Shown piece after piece: positions 15,912 through 24,429 of a stretch of 57,671 nucleotides of DNA. The DNA lies in NCBI GenBank assembly GCA_015064295.1, contig SVSM01000008.1, positions 1 through 57,671 on the forward strand, read 5' to 3'. The position numbers and the translations under genes were made by a program. The notes beneath the pieces are model-generated. The model searched no databases, was not told the origin of the DNA, and worked only from the letters and a program-made list of their open reading frames with translations. Position 1 is the stretch's first letter. Each line of letters opens with the position of its first letter. The DNA comes from Oscillospiraceae bacterium (GTDB taxonomy: Bacteria > Bacillota > Clostridia > Oscillospirales > CAG-272).

Positions 15912-16663
15912 AGGGCAAGCTCCTCTCGCAGATGAGTTCGGTTCAAGGTCAGAAGGACGCGCTCCTCCTCGGTGGTCTCCATGGTCACCCGCTGGACCTT
16001 GAGAAGCTCAAGGGTAGCGGCAAAAATGGCGATCAGCTCGGAGCGGGAGGCAGCCGTCATCAGGATCTCCTCAAAATCACAGGTGCCCTTCCGCCGCAAA
16101 TACCGCATGACGGTAAAGATCTTGGCCGAGACCGGCACGATCTTGGCGGCCAGAAGACGCTGAATGGCCCTCTCCGACTCTCTTGCCAGGTCGGGCAGGC
16201 GGCTGTTCTTGGTCAGCACCCGCTGCATAGCCTTTTCCAACAGCTCAATATCGATATGGTCGGGCAGATCGGAGCGGGTGTCCAACACCTCCGGCTCCTT
16301 GGCAATCCGCCCCGCATACAGGGCGTACTGATCCGACAGGTAGGAGGCGGCCTCCTTGGCGCGCTTGTACTCAATGAGGGCGCGGGCCAGCTTGGCACGG
16401 GGATCCTCTTCCTCCTCCCCCTCCGCCACGGGCTTGGGCAGGAGCATCCGGCTCTTAATGAGCATCAGATCGGCGGCCATGACGATAAATTCCCCGGCGA
16501 TCTCCATATCCATGAGGCGCATTTGCTCGATGTATTCGAGATACTGCTCCAAAATGAGAGCGATGGGAATATCGTAAATATCCACTTTGTTTTTGGCGAT
16601 CAGCGAGAGGAGAAGGTCAAGAGGGCCTTCAAATACCTCCAGCTTAAAGCTCAGATCACTCAT
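15908..16663 (-). CDS. scpA: Segregation and condensation protein ScpA
   Basis: A 251-residue kleisin subunit of the SMC complex. The N-terminal motif FEGPLDLLLSLIAKNKVDIYDIPIA is diagnostic, and the C-terminal winged helix (ILMTAASRSELIAIFAATLELLKVQRV) binds the SMC head. The start overlaps the end of the site-2 protease gene and its end overlaps scpB, so translation of the three is probably coupled. Confidence 0.96.
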   Translation of the reverse strand: MSDLSFKLEVFEGPLDLLLSLIAKNKVDIYDIPIALILEQYLEYIEQMRLMDMEIAGEFIVMAADLMLIKSRMLLPKPVAEGEEEEDPRAKLARALIEYKRAKEAASYLSDQYALYAGRIAKEPEVLDTRSDLPDHIDIELLEKAMQRVLTKNSRLPDLARESERAIQRLLAAKIVPVSAKIFTVMRYLRRKGTCDFEEILMTAASRSELIAIFAATLELLKVQRVTMETTEEERVLLTLNRTHLREELAL

Positions 16664-17364
16664 AAAAACGGAACCAATCCTATGATGAAATGAAAGACCG
16701 TGAGGATCCCTTCGGTGGCAAAGGACAGGGGCTTGTCCAGCGCACCGGTAAAGAGGAGCACGAGGGTGACCGTCATGATGATCCGCTCGTACTTCATCAC
16801 GGAAAAATAATACTTGTCGGGAAGAATGAAATAGAAAATGCGAGAGCCGTCAAAGGGCGGCACGGGGATGAGGTTAAAGATGGCCAGCATGGCGTTCATG
16901 TAGGAAAAATACCACAAAAACAGTTGAATGGCCAAAACCAACAGCCAAAGGGGCCGGGAGCCAAGAATCTGCAAGGCCACCGGTTCCATGGCGCAAACGG
17001 CGATGCAGATGCGGTACAGCAGCGTCCCCACAAAGGACAGGATCAGATTGGACACCGGTCCCGCAAGGCCGGTCAGGGCCATACCCTTCTTGGGATTGCG
17101 GAAGTTCATGGGGTTGATGGGTACAGGCTTTGCCCATCCGATGCCGAAGAAAAGCATGGACAGAGCACCGATGGGGTCCAGGTGCTTCAGGGGATTCATG
17201 GTGATGCGTCCGTAATAGCGGGCAGTGGGATCCCCCAGCTTCATGGCCACGTAGCCGTGTGCCAGCTCGTGAAAGGACAGCGACAGCAAAACCACCGGGA
17301 TCGTCACCAAAACGCCGATCAGGTCGGTCAGCTCGAAGCCGCCCCGCAGCAAATCAAAAATCAT
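16660..17364 (-). CDS. Site-2 protease family protein (M50 zinc metalloprotease)
   Basis: A 234-residue polytopic membrane protein. It has the zinc-binding HELAHG motif at residues 32-37 and the second motif NLIPVPPFDGSRI, the third-ligand Asp equivalent of NPDG. These small YwhC-type rhomboid-like S2P enzymes cut proteins within the membrane; the substrate is unknown. The ATG at 17362-17364 overlaps the engB stop (ATGA), so the 12 extra upstream codons are not used. Confidence 0.9.
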   Translation of the reverse strand: MIFDLLRGGFELTDLIGVLVTIPVVLLSLSFHELAHGYVAMKLGDPTARYYGRITMNPLKHLDPIGALSMLFFGIGWAKPVPINPMNFRNPKKGMALTGLAGPVSNLILSFVGTLLYRICIAVCAMEPVALQILGSRPLWLLVLAIQLFLWYFSYMNAMLAIFNLIPVPPFDGSRIFYFILPDKYYFSVMKYERIIMTVTLVLLFTGALDKPLSFATEGILTVFHFIIGLVPFL

Positions 17365-17942
17365 GTGGCATCTCCGAGAAATTCGTAGAGCATCCGCCAC
17401 ACCTCGTCCTTCCCGATGCCCTTGAGAGAGGAAAAGGGGATGACGGGGCCCAGCTTTTGCAGCTCGCCCAGGTTGTAGGCGAAATCGGTCTTGTTCAGCT
17501 TATCGCACTTAGTGGCGATAATGTGATAGGGAGTCTCCGAGGCCTCCAGCCACTCCAGCATCATATAGTCGTCGTCGGTAGGGCCTACCTTCATGTCGAT
17601 GAGCTGGAGAACCAGGCGCTTGCCGCAATCGGAGCGAAGGAAGCGGTCGGTCAGCTCCGACCAGCGCTTCTTATCCCGAAGATCCCGCTTGGCGTAGCCG
17701 TAGCCGGGGATGTCCACGAACCACAGCTTCTTGTCGACATCGTAGAAATTGACGGTAATGGTCTTGCCGGGAGCCGAGCTGACCCGCGCCAAGGACTTTC
17801 GTCCAAGGAGCGTATTGATCAGCGAGCTTTTCCCCACGTTGGAACGCCCTGAGAAGACGATCTGCGGTCGGTTGTCGTGAGGGAATTGCGCGGGAAGGCC
17901 GGCGGTAATGCCCAGCCCCGCGTTTTGGAGATTGAGTTTCAT
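17361..17942 (-). CDS. engB: Ribosome biogenesis GTP-binding protein YihA/YsxC (EngB)
   Basis: A 193-residue TrmE-Era-type GTPase needed for assembly of the large ribosomal subunit. G1 is GRSNVGKSS (residues 32-40), G3 is DIPGYG and G4 is TKCDK, all intact. The ATG at 17940-17942 with AAAGGTG fits the family N-terminus. It lies about 155 nt after lon with a hairpin repeat between, the common lon-engB pairing of Firmicutes. Confidence 0.95.
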   Translation of the reverse strand: MKLNLQNAGLGITAGLPAQFPHDNRPQIVFSGRSNVGKSSLINTLLGRKSLARVSSAPGKTITVNFYDVDKKLWFVDIPGYGYAKRDLRDKKRWSELTDRFLRSDCGKRLVLQLIDMKVGPTDDDYMMLEWLEASETPYHIIATKCDKLNKTDFAYNLGELQKLGPVIPFSSLKGIGKDEVWRMLYEFLGDAT

Positions 17943-17947
17943 GGTTT

Positions 17948-18055
17948 CACCTTTAGCAGGGGCTCTGCCCCTGCACCCCGCTCGGGAACTTCCCAAAAGA
18001 AGTTCTCGAGACCTTCAAGAACTTTGGACTGCCCGAAGCTCCGTTTCGGGCGAAG
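17948..18055 (+). repeat. Intergenic multi-hairpin element, copy 4 (between lon and engB)
   Basis: A GC hairpin (CAGGGGCTCTGCCCCTG, 17957-17973), a second stem (GGGAACTTC / GAAGTTCTC type) and a third hairpin (GCCCGAA / TTCGGGC, 18031-18051). Unlike most copies it is oriented against the flanking genes and lies inside a probable operon, so it may thin out read-through rather than end the transcript. Confidence 0.7.
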
Positions 18056-18097
18056 GGGACGGGTTCGAGCGTCCCTCTCTTACGAAAACCCGGACTG

Positions 18098-20467
18098 TCA
18101 GCGCACGATAGCGGCGTTCAGCACCTGATCCACGCTGGTGCAGGGGATAAATTCCAGATTCTCCCTTACCAAGGGGTCGATCTCGTGCAGATCCCGCTGA
18201 TTCTCCGACGGGATACAAACGGCCCGAACACCGGCCTTGTAGGCGGCCATGGTCTTTTCCTTCAGTCCGCCGATGGGAAGGACGCGGCCGCGGAGGGTGA
18301 CCTCACCGGTCATGGCAATATCCCGACGGACCGGCCTGCCCGACAGCTCACTGGCCAGGGCCGTGACAATGGTCACGCCCGCCGAGGGGCCGTCCTTGGG
18401 GATGGCCCCCTCCGGCACGTGAATGTGAATATCCTTGGTCTTATAGAAGTCGGCATCCACGCCAAGCTCGGCGGAATGGGAGCGTATGTAGGTAATGGCG
18501 GCCTTGGCCGATTCCTTCATGACGTCGCCCAGAGAGCCGGTCAGCTCCACCTTGCCGTTGCCCGGCATGGCGGCGGCCTCCACCCGGAGGAGATCGCCTC
18601 CCACCTCGGTATAGGCAAGGCCGTTGACAACACCCACCTCGTCCTGCCCGTAGATGGCATCGGGGGTGATCTTGCGGACGCCCAGATAATCCTTCACGTT
18701 GGCGGCGGTGACCTTTACCGAGGTCTCGCCCTGCTCCACCATCTGCTTGGCGGCCTTACGGCAGACCGAGGCGATCTCCCGCTCCAGATTACGGACGCCT
18801 GCCTCCCGGGTGTAGAAATCGATGATCTCCAGGATCGCGTCGTCCTTCAGCTTCAGCATCCGTTTGTTGAGGCCGTGGCGCTTGAGCTGCTTGGGCAAGA
18901 GATGATCCTTGGCGATCGCCAGCTTTTCGTGACGGGTATAGATCTTCAGCTCGATGACCTCCATACGGTCAAGGAGGGGACGGGGAATGTTCTCCACGTC
19001 GTTGGCGGTGGCAATAAAGAGACAGTCGGACAGATCCACGGGCAGCTCCACGAAATGATCGCGGAAGGCCTTGTTCTGCTCGGCGTCCAGCACCTCAAGC
19101 AGGGCCGATGCGGGATCGCCGTGGGCGTCGTGGGTCAGCTTGTCGATCTCATCCAGCAGAATCACGGGGTTGAGGGTACCCGCTTGGTTGATGGCCGAGA
19201 CAATCCGTCCCGGCATAGCGGCAATGTAGGTCTTGCGGTGGCCGCGAATGTCGGCCTCATCCCGCACGCCGCCAAGGGACACGCGGACGTATTTTCTCTT
19301 GAGGGCTCTGGCCACCGACGCCCCAATGGAGGTCTTGCCGGTTCCGGGAGGGCCCACAAGGCAGAGGATCTGATTCTTCAGCTCGGGATTGAGCTGCTTC
19401 ACGGCAATAAATTCCAGGATGCGCTCCTTGACCTTGTCAAGGCCGTCGTGATCGTCGTCCAGGATCCTTCTGGCCGTCTTCACGTCGACTCTGTCCTTGG
19501 ACTTGACGCCCCAAGGAAGCTCCAGACACAGGTCAAGATAGTTCCGCATCACCGAGCTTTCAGCGGAGGTGTAGGGGGTCTTGGCCAGCTTCTTGACCTC
19601 TTTGACCAGCTTCTCTCTCACCTCGTCGGGCAGATTGGCGGCGGCGATCTTGGCGTTGTACTCCACGATCTCCTCGTCCTCTTCCTCGTCGCCCTCGCCA
19701 AGCTCCTCGCGGATGGCCTTGAGCTGCTCCTTCAGATAGTAGTCCCGCTGATTGGCGTCCAGCTGGGCCCGCACCTTCTTGTGGATCTTCATCTCGGTGC
19801 TGAGGACCTCGCTCTCCCGTTCCATCAGAACGGCTACCAGCTCGGCGCGGCGGAGAGGATGAAATTCCTCCAGCACCAACTGCTTGTCCACGTAGTTGAG
19901 GAGAACGTTGCTCGCCACAAAGTCGGCAAGCAGGCCGGGATTGCGGACGGCACGAACCGCCGCTACCAGCTCGTTCGACACCTTGGGTAGGTACGCCGCA
20001 AAGCGGTCAAAGCCGCGGTTGATCTCCATGACCAAAGCCTCGCCCTTGATCCCGCCGTCGTTTTCTGCCTGGATCGTCTTGCAGAGCAACGAGGCGTAGA
20101 GACGGTCGCCGTCGGCCTCGTAGACCTCCACGGCGGCACGGCAGTAGCCGGTGGCAAAGACCTTCAGGTTCCCCTCGGGGAGCTTGACGGTCTGCTTGAT
20201 CTGGGCGGCAGTGCCAACGGTATAGAGATTGTCGGTGGTCACCTCGCTTGCCGCCAGGTCCTTCTGGCAAACAAGGAAGATCAGCCCGTCTCCCCGCTCG
20301 GCCTCCTCGCAGGCGGCGGCAAAGCGCTCCTCCGAGATCTCAAAGCTGAGGGGAATGGACGGGAAGGCGATCATCCCCTTCAGGGGAATGACCGGCAAGG
20401 TGTGGTTTTCTATTTTTTCAATGTATTTCGCCATAACGGATCGTATTTCCTTTCGGACCTCTTTCAT
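18098..20467 (-). CDS. lon: ATP-dependent protease La (Lon)
   Basis: A 789-residue Lon: N-terminal substrate-binding domain ([19 protein letters not shown]), long helical linker, AAA+ module with Walker A GPPGTGKT and Walker [11 protein letters not shown], and a C-terminal serine protease domain. In the protease domain the catalytic Ser is in KDGPSAGVT and the Lys in PIGGLKEK. It degrades damaged and regulatory proteins in the cytoplasm. The first ATG (20465-20467) is preferred because GGGAGG lies 6 nt before it; an ATG 11 codons later is the alternative. Confidence 0.97.
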   Translation of the reverse strand: MKEVRKEIRSVMAKYIEKIENHTLPVIPLKGMIAFPSIPLSFEISEERFAAACEEAERGDGLIFLVCQKDLAASEVTTDNLYTVGTAAQIKQTVKLPEGNLKVFATGYCRAAVEVYEADGDRLYASLLCKTIQAENDGGIKGEALVMEINRGFDRFAAYLPKVSNELVAAVRAVRNPGLLADFVASNVLLNYVDKQLVLEEFHPLRRAELVAVLMERESEVLSTEMKIHKKVRAQLDANQRDYYLKEQLKAIREELGEGDEEEDEEIVEYNAKIAAANLPDEVREKLVKEVKKLAKTPYTSAESSVMRNYLDLCLELPWGVKSKDRVDVKTARRILDDDHDGLDKVKERILEFIAVKQLNPELKNQILCLVGPPGTGKTSIGASVARALKRKYVRVSLGGVRDEADIRGHRKTYIAAMPGRIVSAINQAGTLNPVILLDEIDKLTHDAHGDPASALLEVLDAEQNKAFRDHFVELPVDLSDCLFIATANDVENIPRPLLDRMEVIELKIYTRHEKLAIAKDHLLPKQLKRHGLNKRMLKLKDDAILEIIDFYTREAGVRNLEREIASVCRKAAKQMVEQGETSVKVTAANVKDYLGVRKITPDAIYGQDEVGVVNGLAYTEVGGDLLRVEAAAMPGNGKVELTGSLGDVMKESAKAAITYIRSHSAELGVDADFYKTKDIHIHVPEGAIPKDGPSAGVTIVTALASELSGRPVRRDIAMTGEVTLRGRVLPIGGLKEKTMAAYKAGVRAVCIPSENQRDLHEIDPLVRENLEFIPCTSVDQVLNAAIVR

Positions 20468-20519
20468 CGCATCCTCCCATGAAGCGGAGCCATCGGCCCC
20501 GTTTTCCGGGATTCTTATT

Positions 20520-20548
20520 ATTGTAACATAATTTCGTCAAAGAATCAA
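20520..20548 (-). promoter_or_regulatory. sigma-A promoter of lon
   Basis: On the minus strand TTGATT (20543-20548), a 17-bp spacer and TACAAT (20520-20525). No CIRCE or CtsR operator was recognised beside it. Confidence 0.7.
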
Positions 20549-20592
20549 TGATCAAATCACAAATATCCTGTGAACCAACCGTGAAAAACGCT

Positions 20593-21384
20593 TTATTCCA
20601 CCGTTTTCCGCAGGAGCTCCACCTTCGTCACCCGACGGCTCGTGCGGTCGAAGGTAAAGATCGCGCCGTTCAGCTCGGTCGTGGCGTCCACGGGATTGTC
20701 AAAGCGCACCGGCATATGGGTGCGGAGCTTGGTCACCACCTTGTCCACCGATACGCCGAGAATGGAATTCACCGCCCCGCACATGCCGATGTCGGTCAGG
20801 TACCCCGTCCCCCGGGGGAAGATGCGGGTGTCGGCGGTCAGAACGTGGGTGTGGGTACCAAAGATCACATTGACCTTGCCGTCAAATTCGTTGGCCAGCG
20901 CCAGCTTTTCGGAGGTGGCCTCGGCGTGCACGTCGAGGATCGACAGATCGTACTGCCCCTCGTGCTCCTTCAGCATGGCCTCCACCGACCGGAAAGGGCA
21001 GTCCAGGGCATCGAGATACACCGTGCCCAGAACGTTCATCACCAGGATCCGCATTCCGAAGCTGTCGAAGATCACCGAGCCCTTGCCCGGCGTTCCCGCT
21101 GGATAATTGGCGGGACGCAGAATGAAGGGGTTCTCGTCGATGTAATCCACCATCTCCTTCTTCTGCCAGATGTGGTTTCCCGACGTCAGCACGTCAATGC
21201 CGCCGCCGAGCAGTCTTTCGGCGGTTAGCCGATCCAGGCCGTTGCCCCGGGCGGCGTTTTCGCCGTTGGCTACGGTAAAGTCGATGCGGTATTCTCTTTT
21301 TAAGGCAGGAAGCGCGCGGCAGACCTTCTCCACGGATTCTGCACCCACGACGTCACCCAGCGCCAGTATACGGTATTCAGACAT
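20593..21384 (-). CDS. ymdB: YmdB family metallophosphoesterase
   Basis: A 263-residue protein of the TIGR00282/YmdB family, di-metal phosphodiesterases that hydrolyse 2',3'-cyclic nucleotides and, in Bacillus, affect biofilm and motility decisions. The metal ligands are visible: LGDVVG, NGENAARG, TSGNHIW, DVHAEATSEK and FGTHTHV. Full length. It has its own promoter at 21461-21489. Confidence 0.93.
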   Translation of the reverse strand: MSEYRILALGDVVGAESVEKVCRALPALKREYRIDFTVANGENAARGNGLDRLTAERLLGGGIDVLTSGNHIWQKKEMVDYIDENPFILRPANYPAGTPGKGSVIFDSFGMRILVMNVLGTVYLDALDCPFRSVEAMLKEHEGQYDLSILDVHAEATSEKLALANEFDGKVNVIFGTHTHVLTADTRIFPRGTGYLTDIGMCGAVNSILGVSVDKVVTKLRTHMPVRFDNPVDATTELNGAIFTFDRTSRRVTKVELLRKTVE

Positions 21385-21405
21385 AGTAACTCCAGTAGTT
21401 TTTTG

Positions 21406-21435
21406 GAACGCCGCCCAAACGCCGTTTGGGGCGGG
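21406..21435 (-). repeat. Intergenic hairpin element, solo third module (copy 5)
   Basis: Only the third hairpin of the family is present (GCCCAAAC / GTTTGGGGC around 21412-21433), inside the ymdB leader. Confidence 0.5.
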
Positions 21436-21460
21436 TTACGGACAGACGTATCCATGATTT

Positions 21461-21489
21461 ATTATACCTTGTTTTAGGGCTTCTGTCAA
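21461..21489 (-). promoter_or_regulatory. sigma-A promoter of ymdB
   Basis: On the minus strand a perfect TTGACA (21484-21489), a 17-bp spacer and a perfect TATAAT (21461-21466). Confidence 0.88.
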
Positions 21490-21509
21490 CCTTTTCGGGG
21501 GAATTGAGG

Positions 21510-21546
21510 GAAGGCCCCGACGGATATTCCGTCGGGGCCTTTGGTT
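21510..21546. terminator. Terminator of the 105-residue protein gene
   Basis: A perfect 12-bp stem (21513-21524 with 21528-21539), nearly identical to the hairpin at 22250-22274 beyond the regulator gene. On the minus strand it is followed by CCTTCCCTC rather than a clean U run; on the plus strand by TTTGGTTT. Confidence 0.6.
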
Positions 21547-21581
21547 TCGTTAAAGGAGGTGCCGTTTCTGCTTGTGAACGG

Positions 21582-21899
21582 TTACGGTTTGGAAAGGCAC
21601 GTGGGATAACGAAGTTCGAATTCCTCCCGCAGCTCGTTCAGCGCATTCTGGCGGGCAATCAGCACCAATTTTTCGATCTCAACGGGAGAGAAGCCGATCT
21701 CGGCCAGTGCCTCTCTTGCCTCTTTGCCTTCCAGCTTGGAGTGCCAGCCACTCTCCTCTGCTACCAAGCGGGAATATACCAACGCCGCCTGAGCCGCCGC
21801 CAATACCTCCAAAATCTGTATTTCCTCCAGCCCCCGACCGTGCAGCATCTCCAGCACGTCCGTGGCATTGAGCCGAAGGGTCTTTCCCGTTACTTTCAT
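21582..21899 (-). CDS. Hypothetical protein, all-helical, divergent from an XRE regulator
   Basis: 105 residues, not recognised. The sequence suggests a bundle of helices with no signal peptide, Cys pair or catalytic motif. Some patterns stand out, such as LRLNATDVLEMLHGRG and IGFSPVEIEKLVLIARQ. AAGGAG precedes the ATG. A strong promoter within a palindrome, shared with the divergent regulator gene, suggests the two genes are controlled together, perhaps as a small stress or toxin-antitoxin-like pair, but no known toxin family is seen. Confidence 0.6.
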   Translation of the reverse strand: MKVTGKTLRLNATDVLEMLHGRGLEEIQILEVLAAAQAALVYSRLVAEESGWHSKLEGKEAREALAEIGFSPVEIEKLVLIARQNALNELREEFELRYPTCLSKP

Positions 21900-21965
21900 T
21901 TTTTCTTCTCCTTGTGTTATTTCTTACATGGTAGTTTTTAAATGGGAATATTTCCATCTTATATT

Positions 21966-21990
21966 TTCATTATAACTAAGTTATAATGAA
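21966..21990. promoter_or_regulatory. Palindromic operator over divergent promoters
   Basis: Perfect 11-bp arms (21966-21976 and 21980-21990) around a 3-bp centre. Each arm contains a TATAAT: on the minus strand at 21969-21974, with a perfect TTGACA at 21993-21998 and an 18-bp spacer, and on the plus strand at 21982-21987 without a good -35. A dimeric repressor bound here would block both promoters; the XRE protein encoded at 22020 is the likely binder. Confidence 0.65.
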
Positions 21991-22019
21991 TTTGTCAATA
22001 CAAAAAGAGGTTAATTTGC

Positions 22020-22244
22020 ATGAAAAATCATGGCAAAGTCATTAACAAGGTCGAAGAATTGATGCTTAAAAAGGGCTTAAGCAAGAACAAGTTGTGCCAT
22101 CGAGCCGAAATGGAGCGCACCCAACTTAACAATTTCTGCAAGAATGAGATCACCCGTCTTGACACCGACGTGCTGGCAAGGCTGTGCCATGCCCTGGAAT
22201 GTGACATCAGCGACCTGCTCCAATACCTTCCACCCGAAGCCTAA
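22020..22244 (+). CDS. XRE family helix-turn-helix regulator (Cro/CI type)
   Basis: A 74-residue, single-domain DNA-binding protein. Helix 2-turn-helix 3 is about residues 19-42 (KGLSKNKLCHRAEMERTQLNNFC), followed by LDTDVLARLCHALECDISDLLQYLP, the usual C-terminal half of the HTH_26/YozG-like group. It has no ligand domain. It is divergent from the 105-residue protein gene over a shared palindrome and probably represses both. Confidence 0.85.
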   Translation: MKNHGKVINKVEELMLKKGLSKNKLCHRAEMERTQLNNFCKNEITRLDTDVLARLCHALECDISDLLQYLPPEA

Positions 22245-22247
22245 ATT

Positions 22248-22282
22248 GAGGCCCCGACGGAATCCGTCGGGGCCTTTTCCTT
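22248..22282 (+). terminator. Terminator of the XRE gene
   Basis: Stem GGCCCCGACGGA / TCCGTCGGGGCC (22250-22261 with 22263-22274) followed by TTTTCCTTT. The sequence is almost the same as the hairpin at 21513-21539, so near-identical hairpins bracket the two-gene unit. Confidence 0.85.
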
Positions 22283-22293
22283 TCATCCCATTC

Positions 22294-22402
22294 CCTGCCC
22301 CAAACGGCGTTTGGGGCCATCAAAAGTTTTTGGGGGCGCAGGGGGGATTTTTTCAAAAATCCCCCCTGCCGGGGTTCCAAGGGGCGGCGCCCCTTGGCGT
22401 CC
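22294..22402 (-). repeat. Intergenic multi-hairpin element, copy 6 (reverse)
   Basis: Downstream of yihY on the minus strand: a GC hairpin (CAAGGGGCGCCGCCCCTTG type), a stem of GGGGGGATTTTT / AAAAATCCCCCC, the AAAAACTTTTGATGGCC linker and the third hairpin (22297-22317, GCCCCAAAC / GTTTGGGGC). All stems pair although the bases differ from other copies. Confidence 0.75.
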
Positions 22403-22414
22403 TCCTTCCCTCAC

Positions 22415-23251
22415 CTACACCACCCGCACGCGGCGGGCGAGGAGGACGTTCAGACCGGCGCCCACCAGGAGGAGCTCCATACAGGCGTAGAGCCAGAGCA
22501 TCACGAGAATGATGGAGGTCAGACTGCCGTAGATATAGGAATAATTGGCGTAATGCTCGATATAGAATTCAAAGAAGCGGGAATAGATCATCCACCCGAA
22601 GGCGGCAAAGAGGGCGCCGGGAAGCTGGGAGAGGAGCGTCACCTGCAAACCGGACATCCCGCGAAAGGTCAGAAGGAAGACGGTTACGAGCAGAATGAGA
22701 AAGGCGGCGCTGTTCATCAGCCCCAGGAGCCGCGTTGGCCCGCCGGGTGCGACTCTTGCCGCGATGGTATCCCCGAACACCCAGATCAAAAGCGACAGCA
22801 GTACGGCGGCGATATACAGGAGGGTATAAAACAAATACCGCAGATGATAGGCAACAAAGCGAGGGGGTCGCTGACCGCCGCAGACGTTACGGATCCCCGC
22901 ACCGATCCCGCGGATCCCGCGGGAGGCCGACCAGAGCAGAGTGACGGCACTGATGGACAGCAGGGGGATATTGGCCTTATCCTCCACCTCGGTCAGTACC
23001 GTTTCCATCAGGGCGTTCAGCTCGGCAGGGATGGCACCGAGGATCCGTTCTCGTACCTCACCGCCCCCGCGGGGCAGGATCATACCGGCTAGAGACAGAA
23101 TGAGGATCAGCATGGGAAGGGCCGAGATGGTCATGAAAAAAGAGGCTTGAGCGGCATATGCCCGTATACGGCACCGCTCAAGCCATCGGCTGATACGCCG
23201 CACGGTCCCGGTGACCGTACGGACGATTTTGACAAACGAAGTATGCTTCAT
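22415..23251 (-). CDS. YihY/virulence factor BrkB family membrane protein
   Basis: A 278-residue protein with about six membrane helices and the family pattern YAAQASFFMTISALPMLILIL near the N-terminus, VTLLWSASRGIRGIGAGIRNV in the middle and YGSLTSIILVMLWLYACMELLLVGA near the end. Long annotated as ribonuclease BN, the family is now regarded as membrane proteins of unknown, possibly transport, function. A sigma-E-like promoter and a hairpin at the ribosome site suggest sporulation-timed synthesis. Confidence 0.9.
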   Translation of the reverse strand: MKHTSFVKIVRTVTGTVRRISRWLERCRIRAYAAQASFFMTISALPMLILILSLAGMILPRGGGEVRERILGAIPAELNALMETVLTEVEDKANIPLLSISAVTLLWSASRGIRGIGAGIRNVCGGQRPPRFVAYHLRYLFYTLLYIAAVLLSLLIWVFGDTIAARVAPGGPTRLLGLMNSAAFLILLVTVFLLTFRGMSGLQVTLLSQLPGALFAAFGWMIYSRFFEFYIEHYANYSYIYGSLTSIILVMLWLYACMELLLVGAGLNVLLARRVRVV

Positions 23252-23258
23252 ATTCCCA

Positions 23259-23280
23259 CCCTTGCGCCTCGGCGTAAGGG
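23259..23280 (-). promoter_or_regulatory. Hairpin at the ribosome site of yihY
   Basis: Read on the minus strand, CCCTTACGCC (23271-23280) pairs with GGCGCAAGGG (23259-23268) at 9 of 10 positions, with a very short loop. The second arm carries the AAGGG ribosome site, 7 nt before the ATG. Confidence 0.5.
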
Positions 23281-23281
23281 T

Positions 23282-23311
23282 AGTATATGCTGAAAATCAG
23301 ATGAGTATGCG
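23282..23311 (-). promoter_or_regulatory. Probable sigma-E-type promoter of yihY
   Basis: On the minus strand CGCATACT (23304-23311) matches six of eight positions of the -35 consensus GKCATATT. After 14 bp comes CATATACT (23282-23289), a full -10 match. The predicted start (about 23275) falls inside the first arm of the hairpin at 23259-23280. Confidence 0.55.
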
Positions 23312-24187
23312 GACGGCGCCCTGCAGACAGGTCACCTCGGCATGGGCGATCTTGCCGGCGTATTCCCCGTCAACGCACCAGTCGGGGGCCTCCTCGCACT
23401 CGATGACGGCCTTGGTGGTATGGAGAAGCGTCACCTTATCGCCGTCGTACTTCTTGCTGAGCAGCATCTGGACGGCGGAGGTAGCGTCGGCAGCGTTCTT
23501 GATCCCCTTGATGAGGAAGATCTCAAAGAGGCCGTCGTTCAGCTTCACCTGCTCGGCAGGGAGACGGAGCACACCGCCGGCGGAGGTGGAGTTGGTAACG
23601 GCAACCAGAGCAAATTCTCCCTCGATCACACCGCCGTCGTGGGTGATCTTGGTATGATAGCACTTACCGATGGAGGGAAGCTCCTTGATACCCTCCAGGA
23701 TGTAGGCGAAATGTCCCATGGCGTTCTTCATGGCGCGGGGGGCGGCGTAGGAGGCGCGGACAAAGGCGCCGAAGGACGCGATGTAGGAGAAATTCATGGT
23801 CTCGTTGAGCTGTCCCACGTCGAGGTCCATGACCTGGCGCTCCTCTACGTTGGCAATCGCAAGGCGGACGTCGGAGGAGAGCCCCAGCGTGGTGGCAAAG
23901 TCGTTGGTGGAGCCGCAGGGATAATAGAGAAGGAGAGGCCGTTCTGCCAGAGGCAAAATGCCGTGGATCACCTCGTTCAGGGTGCCGTCGCCGCCGCAGC
24001 AGACCACAAGATCGGAATCCGCACCGTGTCGGCCGGCGACCTCGGAGGCGTCGCCCTGCTTCTGCGTCATAAACACGGTCGTCTCGTAGCCCTGACCGCC
24101 AAGGGAGGCCAAAATCGCCCAAAGAGCCTGCTTGACCTTCATGGTTCCCGCAACGGGGTTTACGATGATGATGGCTTTCTTCTGCAT
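23297..24187 (-). CDS. Diacylglycerol/lipid kinase family protein (YegS/DgkB type)
   Basis: A 296-residue lipid kinase. The N-terminal IIIVNPVAGTMK loop, the GGDGTLNEV nucleotide-binding motif and LLYYPCGSTNDFATTLGL are diagnostic of the DAGK catalytic domain, and the C-terminal beta-rich half (DGLFEIFLIKG, CVDGEYAG) is typical. It phosphorylates diacylglycerol or a related lipid at the membrane. The ATG at 24185-24187 is chosen by family fit and the AGGAG upstream. Confidence 0.92.
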   Translation of the reverse strand: MQKKAIIIVNPVAGTMKVKQALWAILASLGGQGYETTVFMTQKQGDASEVAGRHGADSDLVVCCGGDGTLNEVIHGILPLAERPLLLYYPCGSTNDFATTLGLSSDVRLAIANVEERQVMDLDVGQLNETMNFSYIASFGAFVRASYAAPRAMKNAMGHFAYILEGIKELPSIGKCYHTKITHDGGVIEGEFALVAVTNSTSAGGVLRLPAEQVKLNDGLFEIFLIKGIKNAADATSAVQMLLSKKYDGDKVTLLHTTKAVIECEEAPDWCVDGEYAGKIAHAEVTCLQGAVRILI

Positions 24188-24369
24188 GACCTTTTCTCCT
24201 AAAAATCGAATGTCTGACCGCACAAGGGTCGCTTTATTATACCGTGTTTTTGTGTCCGTTCTTGTAAATAATTGTGAACAAGGAATGAATTATGCGGAAT
24301 TTGGGAGGGGAATATCGCCCCTTCGAGCCCGCCAAAGGCCAACATTCCCTTAAAATTTCGCAAAAGGTA

Positions 24370-24398
24370 TGGACAATTTCGACCGAGTATAGTAAAAT
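24370..24398 (+). promoter_or_regulatory. sigma-A promoter of asnA
   Basis: TGGACA (24370-24375), a 17-bp spacer and TAAAAT (24393-24398), about 25 nt before the ribosome site. No T-box is present ahead of this gene. Confidence 0.65.
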
Positions 24399-24429
24399 AG
24401 GAATGATTGATCAAAATTGGAGTACGTCT

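Noticed and set aside
18185-19990. 601-residue open frame on the plus strand opposite lon
   Set aside because: Lies wholly inside the clearly coding lon gene; long antisense frames are common in GC-rich genes, and it shows no domain.
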